NCBI RefSeq assembly: GCF_015704865.1
Contig: NZ_JADQTO010000003.1
Coordinates: forward strand, 372,001 to 436,000
Reading direction: 5' to 3'
DNA from: Actinoplanes aureus
GTDB taxonomy: Bacteria > Actinomycetota > Actinomycetes > Mycobacteriales > Micromonosporaceae
Length of the DNA stretch: 64,000 nucleotides
The notes under the pieces were generated by a model. It saw only the letters and a program-made list of their open reading frames with translations. It made no database searches and had not been told where the DNA came from. The position numbers and the translations under genes are program-made. Below, piece after piece: positions 1 to 10,530 of this stretch. Within the stretch, counting starts at the first letter, position 1. Every line of letters begins with the position of its first letter.

Positions 1-1518
<1,518 letters not shown>

Positions 1519-1574
1519 TTAAGGCGCGACCCTTCCGGGAAGCTGTCGGTTGGCCCTGGCCGGATACCGGTATA

Positions 1575-2867
1575 TTAATCCGGTTTGGCAGGCTGGTCCG
1601 GCCGATTCGTCTCGGTATCGGGGTGGCGGTGGACAAACCCGCGGACCGGAGGCCGGTGCTCAGGCTCATCGGTCGGCATACCGTCGCCGATGGCCGCCGC
1701 GTACCGATCCGCGAGCGGCCGCGCGCTCAGGCCGTGCGCGAACACGCTGAGCAGCACAGTCACCCCGATGACGGCGACGGCGAGGTCCGCCCGCTCGTGC
1801 AGTTCCTCGAGGGCGATCAGCGCGAAGATGACCGAGGCCAGACCGCGCGGACCGAACCATCCGAGGAAGGCCACGGTCCGCGGTGACAGCCGGCTACCGA
1901 TCAGGGCCAGCGCGACCGGAAGCATCCGGACCGCGGTAAGGCTCAGCACGGCGTAGACGATCACCCGCCAGTCGACCCGGTCGACGACGACCGGAACAGC
2001 GACCGCGCCGAAGAGCAACCAGGTGAGCAGGGACATGAGACCGGCCGTCTGCTCGACGAAGAACACCTCGCGTACCCCGCCGCGGCCGGCGGAGTCGCCG
2101 AACGCCAGTCCCGCGATGAACGCCGCGACGAAGCCGTTGCCGTCGAGCCACACGGTGAGCGTGTACGCCGCCAGCGCCAGTGCCAGCACACCTGGTCCCG
2201 CGACGTCCTCCGAGGCCCACTGCCGGGCGCGGGCCAGCCGCATGGCCCGGCCACCCGCGACGCCGATGGCGATCCCGGTCGCGCAACCGATCGCCAGCGC
2301 GGTCAGGGCCGGGCCCGGGCCGTGTCCCTCGAGGCTTTCGGCCGCGACGGCTCCGGCGATCGCCACCGTCACGATCGGGGTGGCGATGCCGTCGTTGAGC
2401 CCGCTCTCCACGTTCAGGATCCGGCGGATGCGTCGCGGCACCGCCGGGTTGGTCATCACCGACGCGCCCAGCGCCGCGTCGGTCGGTGCCAGTGCGGCGC
2501 CGACCAGCAGCGCCAGCCAGAAACCCAGGCCGTCGAACAACCACATCGCCAGCAGCGTGCCCACGGTGATGGTGAGCGGCAGGCCGACCGCGAGCAGGCG
2601 TGCGTACACCCCGAGGTCGGCGCGTAGCTCCCGCAGCCGTACCCGGGAGGCGTCCGCGAACAGCACCCACACCAGGGTGATCTCGGCAAGGAGTTTGATC
2701 GGCTCCTGCCAGCCGTCCGGCTCGATGACCCGGAGCGCCTCACCGAAGATCAGGCCGACCGTCACGAAGATGATCGGCGCGGTCAGGTCCGCGCGCCCGA
2801 GCCGCGCCGAGAACAGCGCCCAGACGAACACGACCGACGCGACCAGGCCGACCGACGCCACGTCCAT
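1575..2867 (-). CDS. CPA1 family Na+/H+ antiporter (NhaP type)
   Basis: Monovalent cation:proton antiporter, 430 residues, with about 12 hydrophobic segments spread over the whole protein. The family signature is visible: AALAPTDAALGASV followed by NVESGLNDGIATPIV, which in CPA1 antiporters carries the acidic ion-binding residue (here the Asp of GLNDG). The role is exchange of cytoplasmic Na+ or K+ for external protons in pH and salt balance. The C-terminal tail is short and polar, with no TrkA-C or cNMP domain, so no regulatory domain is visible. It stands upstream of the hybrid kinase gene on the same strand. Substrate ion cannot be fixed from sequence. Confidence 0.88.
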   Translation of the reverse strand: MDVASVGLVASVVFVWALFSARLGRADLTAPIIFVTVGLIFGEALRVIEPDGWQEPIKLLAEITLVWVLFADASRVRLRELRADLGVYARLLAVGLPLTITVGTLLAMWLFDGLGFWLALLVGAALAPTDAALGASVMTNPAVPRRIRRILNVESGLNDGIATPIVTVAIAGAVAAESLEGHGPGPALTALAIGCATGIAIGVAGGRAMRLARARQWASEDVAGPGVLALALAAYTLTVWLDGNGFVAAFIAGLAFGDSAGRGGVREVFFVEQTAGLMSLLTWLLFGAVAVPVVVDRVDWRVIVYAVLSLTAVRMLPVALALIGSRLSPRTVAFLGWFGPRGLASVIFALIALEELHERADLAVAVIGVTVLLSVFAHGLSARPLADRYAAAIGDGMPTDEPEHRPPVRGFVHRHPDTETNRPDQPAKPD

Positions 2868-3015
2868 TCTCGCCCCCCGGGTGCGTCCGGAACCGGCCGA
2901 TCCGTTGATCGTGTGCCTGACCGGTCACGGCCGCCTCGCCCGCCACGGATGAGTCGCCTGCCGGAGTGACCCAGATCAACGGTCGTGACGACGCGGCGCG
3001 CAGTACCGTGACGGC

Positions 3016-4011
3016 GTGCCGCGAAAAGCCGAATTGACCAGCGCAGACCTCAATGACATCCGGCAGTCCGCCCTCGGGGCCGCCGACCCGCTCGGTGTGG
3101 CCGCCGATCTCGCCGGCGCCGTGGAGTCCGGGCGCCTGGCCGACCCGCGGGATGCGGGCCTCGCGCTCACGCTCGCCGCCGAGATCGCGGAGAGCCGGAC
3201 GAAGCTCGACGCCGCCCTGCGATACGTGGAGCGGGCCCTGGAGGCGTACGAGAAACGGGACGACAGCCAGGTCGCCGCCGCCCGGGCCCTGCGAGCCCGG
3301 ATCCTGTTCCGCGTCGGCCGGGAGAGCGAGGCGATCGCCGAGCTGGAGCCGCTGCGGCCGCTGCTCACCGAGTACCCGGACGCGGCGGCGTACATCACCT
3401 CGGCTCTGGTCGTCGCCGGGCGCGGCCGCGAGGCCGAGCAATGGCTGACCGAGGCGGTACAGCGCGCACTGGCCGAGCGGGGCGCCGCCGAGCCGGCCAG
3501 CGCGGACGACGCCGGTCTGCTGTTCTTCCTCCTGCAGCAGCGGCATCGCCTGCGCCATGCGCTCGGCCTGCCGCACGACACCCACGACAACCTCGCCGAA
3601 CGGCTGGAGAGCAAGCTCGCCGGCGCCACCGCCCGGACCGCCGAACCCGCCGGCGACCTGCTGTTCTGGTCGCAGGCCGAGTTCGGCCGGATGGTGGCGC
3701 GGTGGCCGGCGCTGACCGAGGCGTACGGCGCGACCTGGGACGAGCACCGCGCCCGCCTGGAAAGTGAACTGTTCCGGCTCACCGGCGCCGGTCGCACCGA
3801 CCTGGCACTGCTGCCCGGATCGGTCACCGGCCTGGCCGCGCACGCCGGGACCGACGGAGATCCGGCCAGCGCGGAGAGCCGCGCGGGCTACGCGAACCGG
3901 CTGGCCGCCGGCACCGCGAAGATCGGCTGGCCGCCGGAGCGGAACGCGGCGTGCTGGTGCGGATCCGGGCTCAAGTACAAGAAGTGCTGCCTGCCCCGCT
4001 CCCGCGGCTGA
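3016..4011 (+). CDS. TPR-like protein with C-terminal SEC-C zinc motif
   Basis: Cytoplasmic protein of 331 residues starting at GTG. The body is alpha-helical and Ala/Glu/Arg-rich, with helix pairs that look like tetratricopeptide repeats (for example around residues 55-140: AALRYVERALEAYEKRDD, REAEQWLTEAVQRAL). The C-terminus is a clear SEC-C motif, NAACWCGSGLKYKKCCLP, the Cys-x-Cys...Cys-Cys zinc site known from SecA tails and many stand-alone proteins. SEC-C motifs bind zinc and in SecA contact SecB or ribosomes; here the partner is unknown. It is divergent from the antiporter and convergent with the adenylate kinase gene. Confidence 0.8.
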   Translation: MPRKAELTSADLNDIRQSALGAADPLGVAADLAGAVESGRLADPRDAGLALTLAAEIAESRTKLDAALRYVERALEAYEKRDDSQVAAARALRARILFRVGRESEAIAELEPLRPLLTEYPDAAAYITSALVVAGRGREAEQWLTEAVQRALAERGAAEPASADDAGLLFFLLQQRHRLRHALGLPHDTHDNLAERLESKLAGATARTAEPAGDLLFWSQAEFGRMVARWPALTEAYGATWDEHRARLESELFRLTGAGRTDLALLPGSVTGLAAHAGTDGDPASAESRAGYANRLAAGTAKIGWPPERNAACWCGSGLKYKKCCLPRSRG

Positions 4012-4021
4012 CCGCGTCCGG

Positions 4022-4672
4022 TCAGCTCTGGCCGAACGCGGCGCCCAGACCGGTGAGGTCGACGGAACGCCGGGCGTGTTCCGGGACGTGATCGACGAGC
4101 GGTCGCATGGCCTCCAGCGCGGTGAGGATCTGCCGTCCGACCCGTTCCACCGGCCGGACGGCGTCCACCGTGACGAGGATGCCGCGCGCGGCGTACCAGT
4201 CGACGATGGGGTGGGTCACCTCGTGGTAGAGGGCGAGGCGGTGGCGGATGACCTGCTCGGTGTCGTCCGACCGGCCCTCCAGAGCGGCCCGGGCCAGTAG
4301 CCGGCGGGTCAGTTCCTCGTCGCCGGCCTTCAGGTGCAGCGCCACGTTCGCGGTCATCTCCAGGCTGAGGCCGACCTCGTAGAGCGCCCGCGCCTGCGCC
4401 ATGTTGCGCGGCATGCCGTCCAGCACGTATCCGCCGCCGGCGTGCTTGGCCTCGACGAAGGCGGACCGCACCATCTCCAGCACGATCTCGTCGGGAACCA
4501 GCTCACCCCGGTTGAGGCGGTCCTGAACGGCGCGGCCCAGTTCGGTACCCCGTGCCACGTGGTCGCGCAACAGGTCGCCGGTCGCGATGTGCGGGACGTC
4601 GAAGTGCGTGGCGATCAGAGCGCCCTGGGTACCTTTGCCGGCTCCCGGCGGTGCCACCAGCAAAACCCGCAT
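4022..4672 (-). CDS. adk: Adenylate kinase family protein (stand-alone copy)
   Basis: Nucleoside monophosphate kinase: ATP + AMP to 2 ADP. Visible are the P-loop APPGAGKGTQ (residues about 8-17), the AMP-site segment HIATGDLLRDHV, the motif GYVLDGMPRNMAQA corresponding to the conserved DG(F/Y)PR element, and a short LID region (RAALEGRSDDTEQVIRHRL) without the long zinc-type insert. Length (216 residues) suits the short-LID class with an extra C-terminal tail of about 25 residues. ATG 4672 is used; a GTG one codon upstream is also possible, and both sit behind GGAAGG. The neighbours are not the secY/map/infA genes that flank the housekeeping adk of actinobacteria, so this is likely a second, accessory copy. 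Confidence 0.85.
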   Translation of the reverse strand: MRVLLVAPPGAGKGTQGALIATHFDVPHIATGDLLRDHVARGTELGRAVQDRLNRGELVPDEIVLEMVRSAFVEAKHAGGGYVLDGMPRNMAQARALYEVGLSLEMTANVALHLKAGDEELTRRLLARAALEGRSDDTEQVIRHRLALYHEVTHPIVDWYAARGILVTVDAVRPVERVGRQILTALEAMRPLVDHVPEHARRSVDLTGLGAAFGQS

Positions 4673-4842
4673 CACGCACGTCCTTCCATCGATGAGCGTC
4701 GCGAGCGGATCGCGTCGTCACGCTGACGATCGTAAGGCCGCGCCCGTCGCCACTCATCCGTCAGGGGTGGTACCTCGGCCCCGGCGCTACGGCGAGCATG
4801 GAGGTAAGACGGGGGAGTCCGTCGCGAGAGGGGAAGCCCGGA

Positions 4843-5346
4843 ATGGCCGAGGAGCGCAGCAGGGCGTGGGCCGGATGGATCGCCTTCGCCGCAATGATCA
4901 TGATCATCACGAGTCTCATCAACATCTTCCAGGGCATGGTGGCGCTGCTCGACGACGAGCGCGTGGTCGCCACCCCCGACGCGTTCGTTCTCGTGGACAT
5001 AACGTCCTGGGGATGGGCGCTCGTGCTGTTCGGCGTGGTGATGCTCGCCGTCGGCGGATGCCTGCTCGCCGGGATGACCTGGGCCCGGATCGTCGCGATC
5101 ATCGTGGTCGGCCTGCACGCCGTCTCCCAGGTGGCATCGCTCGGCGCCTACCCGATCTGGTCGCTGCTGATGATCGCCCTGGACACGGTGGTGCTCTTCG
5201 CGCTCACCGCACGCTGGTCATCGGGCGCCGAGGAACTGCGCTACCAGAACGAGCGGCGCGGCTCGCCCGCCGAGCTGGCCGGCGATCCGCTGCACGGGCA
5301 GCTCCCGCACGAGACGCCGCCGCTCTACGGGCCGCGCGTCAGCTGA
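4843..5346 (+). CDS. Small four-helix membrane protein (DUF7144-like)
   Basis: Integral membrane protein of 167 residues, function unknown. After a short hydrophilic start (MAEERSRAWAGW) there are four hydrophobic helices (about residues 10-32, 50-72, 76-98 and 100-122), then a polar tail rich in Glu, Arg and Pro. The layout matches actinobacterial DUF7144-type proteins. ATG 4843 was chosen over ATG 4798 because it has a strong ribosome site (GAGAGGGGAA, spacing about 7) and the protein aligns with the family from there. The LURP-one-like gene starts 18 bases downstream, so the two probably form one transcript. Confidence 0.75.
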   Translation: MAEERSRAWAGWIAFAAMIMIITSLINIFQGMVALLDDERVVATPDAFVLVDITSWGWALVLFGVVMLAVGGCLLAGMTWARIVAIIVVGLHAVSQVASLGAYPIWSLLMIALDTVVLFALTARWSSGAEELRYQNERRGSPAELAGDPLHGQLPHETPPLYGPRVS

Positions 5347-5364
5347 CCGGACGGAGGTTGCGAC

Positions 5365-5910
5365 ATGGGCTTCGGAGATCGGCGAGCGCGGCGGCGCGAG
5401 GAGCGCGAGACGTTCGGGCACGCCGGCAGCGCGCGGCGCTACCGGATGCGGGAGAAGCTCCTCTCGATCGGCGACGACTTCTGGATCGAGGACGAGCAGG
5501 GCGAGCGGATCTTCCGGGTGGACGGGAAGGCGCTGCGCCTGCGCAAGACGTTCCACCTCGAGGACATGCGAGGCGAGCGGCTGTGCACCATCCAGAAGCG
5601 GGTCATGCACATCCGCGACACCATGGAGATCGAGGGGCCGGACGGTGCCCGGATCGCGCTCGTACACAAGGCGCTGATCTCGCCGCTGCGGGAACGCTGG
5701 AAGATCGACGTCGAGGACGGCCCGGACCTGGAGGCGCGAGGCAACATCGTCGACCACGAGTACGAGATCGAGGCGGGCGACCGCAAGGTCGCCCAGGTCT
5801 CGAAGCGGTGGTTCCGGGTGCGCGACACCTACGGCGTCGAGATGGCCCCCGACCAGGATCCGGCGCTGTTGCTCGCGGTCACGGTGGCGATCGACGACAT
5901 GACCCACTAG
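5365..5910 (+). CDS. LURP-one-related family protein
   Basis: Protein of 181 residues of the LURP-one/tubby-like beta-barrel family. The sequence runs in the short alternating strands typical of the fold, with the recurring pattern in which lines such as GERIFRVDGKALRLRKTFHLED, GERLCTIQKRVMHIRDTMEIEG and DRKVAQVSKRWFRVRDTYGVEM repeat a 'basic strand - R-D-T/F - acidic strand' unit. Family members are structurally related to phospholipid scramblases, but bacterial ones have no established role. The start ATG has GGAGGTTGCGAC in front of it. It lies 18 bases after the small membrane protein gene, suggesting that the two act together at the membrane. Confidence 0.8.
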   Translation: MGFGDRRARRREERETFGHAGSARRYRMREKLLSIGDDFWIEDEQGERIFRVDGKALRLRKTFHLEDMRGERLCTIQKRVMHIRDTMEIEGPDGARIALVHKALISPLRERWKIDVEDGPDLEARGNIVDHEYEIEAGDRKVAQVSKRWFRVRDTYGVEMAPDQDPALLLAVTVAIDDMTH

Positions 5911-5913
5911 GTG

Positions 5914-5963
5914 TCTGCATGCCGGTCACGCGTACCGAGGAAGGAGAGTGACCGACTAGCAGA
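5914..5963. terminator. Nested hairpin between convergent genes
   Basis: Two nested stems fill the 60-base gap between the LURP-one-like gene and the leftward MFS gene: an outer TCTGC (5914-5918) pairing with GCAGA (5959-5963) and an inner CGGTCAC (5923-5929) pairing with GTGACCG (5948-5954). It may end transcription from both sides. There is no T-run, so this rests on position and symmetry only. Confidence 0.45.
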
Positions 5964-5970
5964 CCTCGCT

Positions 5971-7290
5971 TCAGGCGGTCTCCGGGCGTCGCCGTTCGTC
6001 GCGCGGGGTGACCGGGCCCGGTGCCTCCAGGGTCACCTTCGACGCGTCCAGGATCGTCGTCCGGTCCGAGCGCTGGTCCTTGAACAGGATCACGAACAGC
6101 ACCAGCACGACACCCGCGATGATGGCGGGGATGATCCAGATCTGGGTCCAGTCATGGCCGTCGGCGGTGACGAACCGGTCCACGATCGGGCCGGCCACCA
6201 GCGATCCGATCAGGATGCCGACGCCGTACGTCGCCAGGGTGATCAGGCCCTGCGCCGCGCTGCGGAACCGCTCGCCAGCGAACTTGTCGGTGTAGATCTG
6301 GCCGGCGACGAAGAAGAAGTCGTAGCAGATGCCGTGCAGGATGATGCCCAGCAGCAGCATCCAGTACAGGCTGCCGGCGTCGCCGTAGGCGAAGAAGACG
6401 TACCGCAACGCCCAGGCCGCCATGCCGATGGCCAGCGTCATCTTCACGCCGAGGCGCACCAGCAGGAACGGCATCAGCAGCAGGAACAGGACCTCGGAGG
6501 CCTGCCCGAGGGACTGCACGGCCGCCGCTGAGCGGACGCCCTGTTCATTGAGGAACAGGTTGGTGAAGTTGTAGTAGAACGCCAGCGGAATGCAGATCGC
6601 GATCGAGGACAGGAAGAACACCAGGTAGGACCGGTTCTTGAGCAGGCCCAGCGCTTCCAGTCCGAGCAGGTCGCGGACGCTGGCCTTCTCGCCGCGCCGG
6701 GTCGGTGGGGTGGCCGGGAGCAGGAAGCTGAACACTCCGAGGATCAACGAGGCGATCGCGGCCATCCGGAAGGTCTGTGCCAGTTGCTCGTCGCGTTCCC
6801 AGGCCAGCAAGCCGATGGTGACGCCGGCGACGATCCACCCGATCGTGCCGAGCACCCGTACCGCAGGGAACTGCCTCTCCGGATTGGTCATCTGCCGGAA
6901 CGACACCGAGTTCACCAGGGCCAGCGTCGGCATGTAAAGGATCATGTAGCCGAGGATCACCGGGAAGAACGCCGTGAAGGTCGACATGGTGGACGCCCAG
7001 AACAGCAGCGCGGCACCGGCCAGGTGCAGGATCCCCAGCACCTTCTGGGCGGAGAAGAACTGGTCGGCGATGAGGCCGATGATGAACGGTGCCGCGATCG
7101 CACCGAGGGACTGCGTCAGATAGGCGAGGCTGATCTGGCTGGCGGAAGCCTCCAGGCTGTTGTCCAGGTAGGTGGCCATCGTGACGAACCAGGCACCCCA
7201 CACGAAGAACTGCAGGAACATCATCAGCGAGAGCTTCAGGCGGATGGACGTGCTTATCGCGCTCGGTGGCTGAGCTGTCGGAGCCGTCAT
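5971..7290 (-). CDS. MFS nucleoside/sugar:H+ symporter (NupG/XapB-like)
   Basis: Inner-membrane transporter of 439 residues with about 12 hydrophobic helices. The N-terminus (SIRLKLSLMMFLQFFVWGAWFVTMATYL) and the DQFFSAQKVLGILHLAGAALLF loop are typical of the nucleoside:H+ symporter branch of the major facilitator superfamily. Members of this branch also occur in clusters that handle unusual sugars beside Gfo/Idh/MocA oxidoreductases, as here. It is the last gene of a leftward four-gene operon; its ATG overlaps the oxidoreductase stop by four bases (ATGA), and GAGGAGG lies just upstream. The likely job is uptake of the sugar or oxidised sugar made by the secreted enzymes of the same operon. 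Confidence 0.85.
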   Translation of the reverse strand: MTAPTAQPPSAISTSIRLKLSLMMFLQFFVWGAWFVTMATYLDNSLEASASQISLAYLTQSLGAIAAPFIIGLIADQFFSAQKVLGILHLAGAALLFWASTMSTFTAFFPVILGYMILYMPTLALVNSVSFRQMTNPERQFPAVRVLGTIGWIVAGVTIGLLAWERDEQLAQTFRMAAIASLILGVFSFLLPATPPTRRGEKASVRDLLGLEALGLLKNRSYLVFFLSSIAICIPLAFYYNFTNLFLNEQGVRSAAAVQSLGQASEVLFLLLMPFLLVRLGVKMTLAIGMAAWALRYVFFAYGDAGSLYWMLLLGIILHGICYDFFFVAGQIYTDKFAGERFRSAAQGLITLATYGVGILIGSLVAGPIVDRFVTADGHDWTQIWIIPAIIAGVVLVLFVILFKDQRSDRTTILDASKVTLEAPGPVTPRDERRRPETA

Positions 7291-8384
7291 GGTGGTGGGG
7301 CCTCCTCGATACTTTGACCTTCACTCGGTACCTCGACCCAGCCGCCGTTCGCGGCGGAGGTCAGGACCGCGTCGGTGACGACGGCGGCACGCAGACCGTC
7401 GCCGAACGTGGGCAGGCCGTCGGGCTTCTCGCCCGCGGTGGCGGCGTACACGTCGGCGACGAAGGCGGTGAAACAGTCCAGATAGCCCTGGGGATGACCG
7501 GCCGGGAGGATGTCGTAGCGCGACCCCGTACCGCGGGGCACGACCGCGTTCTGCTCCCGCCCGCCCACCCACAGGGCATCGGGAAGTTCCTGGTCGAACT
7601 GCAGCGACGCCTGCGCCGCGTCGACCGAGAACCACAGCCGGTTCTTGCGTCCCGGCGAGACCTGGCTGACCACGACCGAGCCGATCGCTCCGCGGTCGGT
7701 CTCGAACATGACCGTCGCGGCGTCCTCGGTGGACGGCGCCGGCCGGTCGGCTCCCCGTGGGACGGTGAGCATGCGGGCGGCCAGCCGGGTGATGCGGTGG
7801 CCGGTGGTGAACTCGACGACGTCGCACCAGTGCACGCCGATGTCGCCGAACGCCCGGGAGCCGCCGCCCAGCGCCGGATCGAGCCGCCAGTCGTGGTCCT
7901 CCGTACGCGACAGCCAGTCCTGCAGGTAGGAGCCGTGCACCAGGCGTACCGGCCCGGCGTCACCGCGGCGTACCCGGGCACGTGCCTCCCGGACCGTGGG
8001 GTAGAAGCGATACACGAACGGCACCGCGGCGACCACCGGTGCCCGGGCCGCCAGCTCGGCCAGCCGCCGGGCGCTGGCCACGGACGTGGCCAGCGGCTTC
8101 TCACAGATCACGTGTTTCCCGGCGGCTATGGCGCGTTCGGCGAGCGGAGCGTGCAGGTGGTTGGGCGTGCAGATGTGCACCACGTCGATGTCGTCGGCCT
8201 CGGCCAGGTCCTCCCCGGACTGCGCCGCCCGCCGCGCCATCAACCGGGTGGCCGCGACCTGTGCCGATGGCAGGTCGTGGCTCGCCACGGCGGCGAGGAC
8301 ACCGCCGGCCGCGCGTACGGCCCGCGCGTGGACCTCGCCGATGAAACCGGCGCCGACGATCCCGGATCGGGGAAGACCTGCCAT
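7287..8384 (-). CDS. Gfo/Idh/MocA family oxidoreductase
   Basis: NAD(P)-dependent sugar or inositol-type dehydrogenase, 365 residues, cytoplasmic. The N-terminal Rossmann motif is GIVGAGFIGEVHARAV; the family signature HVICEKPLATS contains the catalytic Lys, and the segment GGSRAFGDIGVHWCDV carries the conserved Asp/His pair of the C-terminal domain. ATG 8384 was chosen over TTG 8393 because GAGGAG lies nine bases before it. The gene sits 36 bases downstream of the PQQ-type dehydrogenase and overlaps the MFS gene by four bases, so it belongs to the sugar oxidation and uptake operon. The substrate is unknown. Confidence 0.9.
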   Translation of the reverse strand: MAGLPRSGIVGAGFIGEVHARAVRAAGGVLAAVASHDLPSAQVAATRLMARRAAQSGEDLAEADDIDVVHICTPNHLHAPLAERAIAAGKHVICEKPLATSVASARRLAELAARAPVVAAVPFVYRFYPTVREARARVRRGDAGPVRLVHGSYLQDWLSRTEDHDWRLDPALGGGSRAFGDIGVHWCDVVEFTTGHRITRLAARMLTVPRGADRPAPSTEDAATVMFETDRGAIGSVVVSQVSPGRKNRLWFSVDAAQASLQFDQELPDALWVGGREQNAVVPRGTGSRYDILPAGHPQGYLDCFTAFVADVYAATAGEKPDGLPTFGDGLRAAVVTDAVLTSAANGGWVEVPSEGQSIEEAPPP

Positions 8385-8420
8385 GGAGAGCAACTCCTCT
8401 CGGAGCTCACGTGCCGCCCG

Positions 8421-10520
8421 TCATGGGGTCGGCGTGAACACCACCTCGTCCGACCCGCTGAGCGGCGGAAGCCCGCCCTCCGGCGCGTCGGTGTAGCTGG
8501 CGACGAAGACGCCGCGCAGGTTGCTGGCACCGGCGTGCCCGGTGTCCACGAAGGTCTGGATCGAGCCCGCGCAACCGGCCGTGGAGGTGAGCGGGTGCCC
8601 GTGCTCGTCATGCCCGAGGATGTAGGCCACGTTCACTCTCGCGCAGTCGATCGGCCCGTCGTCCTCGACCGTCACCGTGAAGGTGACCACGTCGCCGAAC
8701 TGGAAGGTGCCGCCGGCGGGTTCGGCGTTCAGTGTCACCACCGGGACCGTGTTGCCGACGACGATCCGCACCGATGCCCAGGCCCGCCGGCCGGTGGAGT
8801 CGGTGACGTTCAGCGTCGCCTCGTAGACGCCGTTCTCGGTGTAGGTGAACGACGGGTTCAGCTCGCGGGAGTCGACCCGGCCGTCGGCGTCGAAGTCCCA
8901 GGCGTACCGCAGGGCGTCGCCGTCGGGGTCCGCCGTGCCGGCGCTGCTGAACTGTACGGTCATCGGTGCCAGGCCGTTGTCGATGTTCGAGGTCACCACC
9001 GGGACCGGTGTCCGGTTGCCGCGGGTCCAGTCGACCCGGGCCAGCTGCGCCTCGGGCAGTTCGGCGAAGTATCCGGTGCCGTACTCCAGCACGTAGAGCG
9101 CTCCGTCCGGCCCGAACTCGACGTCCATCGGATTGTCGAACACGATGTCCGGTGCGACGTCCTCGATCGCTGTCACGTCGCCGTGGGTCAGCGACAGGGC
9201 CTTGATGTAGTCGCGGGTCCACTCGTAGAACAGCGGCTTGCCGGCGAACTCCCGCGGCCACTTGATCCGCGACTTGCTGCGCGCCGAGTAGTCGTACGCC
9301 GGCCCGGCCATCGGACCGATGCCGCCGGTCTCCAGCTCGGGGAAGAGCGGGGACAACTCGTACGAGTAGTAGATCTCCGGCTGTCGTACCGGGGGCAGCA
9401 CCCGGCGCCCGGTGTTGTACCGCGAGTCGTTGACCGGGGCGGCGCAGTTGAACGCCGGTCCGGGGGTCTCGGTGGCGAAGTCGTAGTCGCGGTACGGGAT
9501 GGTCGGGGTGACGCAGAACGGCCAGCCGTAGTTGCCCGGCCTATCAATGATCATCCACCGGCCGTGCCCGGCCGGCCCGCGCGCGGGGTCGGGGTGATCC
9601 GCGTCCGGCGAGTAGTCGGCCATGTAGATCTGGTCGGTCTTCGCGTTGACGTCGAACCGGAACGGGTTGCGCAGCCCCATCGCGTAGATCTCGGGGCGCG
9701 TACCGGGTGTCCCGGGCGCGAACAGGTTGCCGCGGGGAATGGTGTAGCCGCCACCCGGCTTCACCCTGATCCGCAGGAGCTTGCCGCGCAGGTCGTTGGT
9801 GTTACCGGCGCTGCGGCGCGCGTCGAACGCCGGATTGCGGCCCGGCCGGTCGTCGAGCGGTGCGTAGCCGTCGGACTCGAACGGGTTGGTGTCGTCGCCG
9901 GTCGACAGGTAGAGGTTTCCCTTGCTGTCGAAGTCGATCTGGCCGCCGACGTGGCAGCAGATGCCGCGGTCCACCGGAACGTCGATGATCTTCTGCTCGC
10001 TGCGCAGGTCGAGCGTGTTGCCGCGCAGCTTGAAGCGGGAGAGCCGCAGCGCGCCCTTGAACCGGTCCCAGTCGGCCTGGGTGCCGGTGGTCGGCGCGTC
10101 GCCCTCGTTGACGTCCGGGGTGGCGGGGTCGTCCACCGGCGTGTTCCCCGGCGGCGAGTAGTAGAGGTACACCCAGTTGTTGCGCTTGAAGTCAGGGTCG
10201 ATCGCGACGCCCTGCAGGCCCTCTTCGTCGTGCTGGTAGATGGGTACGTCGGCGGCGATCGGGTTCAGCCCGGTGCGCGGGACGTTGATCCGTACCTGGC
10301 CGGTGCGGGCGGTGTGCAGCACCCGCAGGTCGGGCAGGACCGCGAGGCTCATCGGTTCGCCGGGCCGGTCGTTGAGCGTCACCTTCTGGAACGCGCTCTG
10401 GTCGGCCGGCACCGGAGCCGGCTCGTGTCCGGGATGCGCTGTGGCGGGCAGCGACGTGCTGGTGAGCCCCGCGAAGGTCGCTACTACGACGGCCGCCGTT
10501 GTGCTTCTTCTCAGAGTCAT
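8421..10520 (-). CDS. Secreted PQQ-type sugar dehydrogenase with PKD domain
   Basis: Exported protein of 699 residues. A Sec signal peptide (MTLRRSTTAAVVVATFAGLTSTSLPATAHP) is followed by a soluble glucose/sorbosone dehydrogenase-type beta-propeller at about residues 45-440 (HDEEGLQGVAIDPDF, CCHVGGQIDFDSKGNLYLSTGDDTNPF, GLRNPFRFDVNAKTDQIYMADY). A PKD-like domain with YAWDFDADGRVDSRELNPSFTY follows at about 490-590, then a second beta-sandwich of about 90 residues with a Cys pair. It probably oxidises sugars outside the cell using PQQ or a similar cofactor; cofactor synthesis genes are not in the window. ATG 10520 was chosen because the signal peptide begins there and AGGGA precedes it; the frame extends upstream without coding character. 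It is second in the operon, 10 bases after the isomerase. Confidence 0.87.
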   Translation of the reverse strand: MTLRRSTTAAVVVATFAGLTSTSLPATAHPGHEPAPVPADQSAFQKVTLNDRPGEPMSLAVLPDLRVLHTARTGQVRINVPRTGLNPIAADVPIYQHDEEGLQGVAIDPDFKRNNWVYLYYSPPGNTPVDDPATPDVNEGDAPTTGTQADWDRFKGALRLSRFKLRGNTLDLRSEQKIIDVPVDRGICCHVGGQIDFDSKGNLYLSTGDDTNPFESDGYAPLDDRPGRNPAFDARRSAGNTNDLRGKLLRIRVKPGGGYTIPRGNLFAPGTPGTRPEIYAMGLRNPFRFDVNAKTDQIYMADYSPDADHPDPARGPAGHGRWMIIDRPGNYGWPFCVTPTIPYRDYDFATETPGPAFNCAAPVNDSRYNTGRRVLPPVRQPEIYYSYELSPLFPELETGGIGPMAGPAYDYSARSKSRIKWPREFAGKPLFYEWTRDYIKALSLTHGDVTAIEDVAPDIVFDNPMDVEFGPDGALYVLEYGTGYFAELPEAQLARVDWTRGNRTPVPVVTSNIDNGLAPMTVQFSSAGTADPDGDALRYAWDFDADGRVDSRELNPSFTYTENGVYEATLNVTDSTGRRAWASVRIVVGNTVPVVTLNAEPAGGTFQFGDVVTFTVTVEDDGPIDCARVNVAYILGHDEHGHPLTSTAGCAGSIQTFVDTGHAGASNLRGVFVASYTDAPEGGLPPLSGSDEVVFTPTP

Positions 10521-10530
10521 GGCGTCGTCC

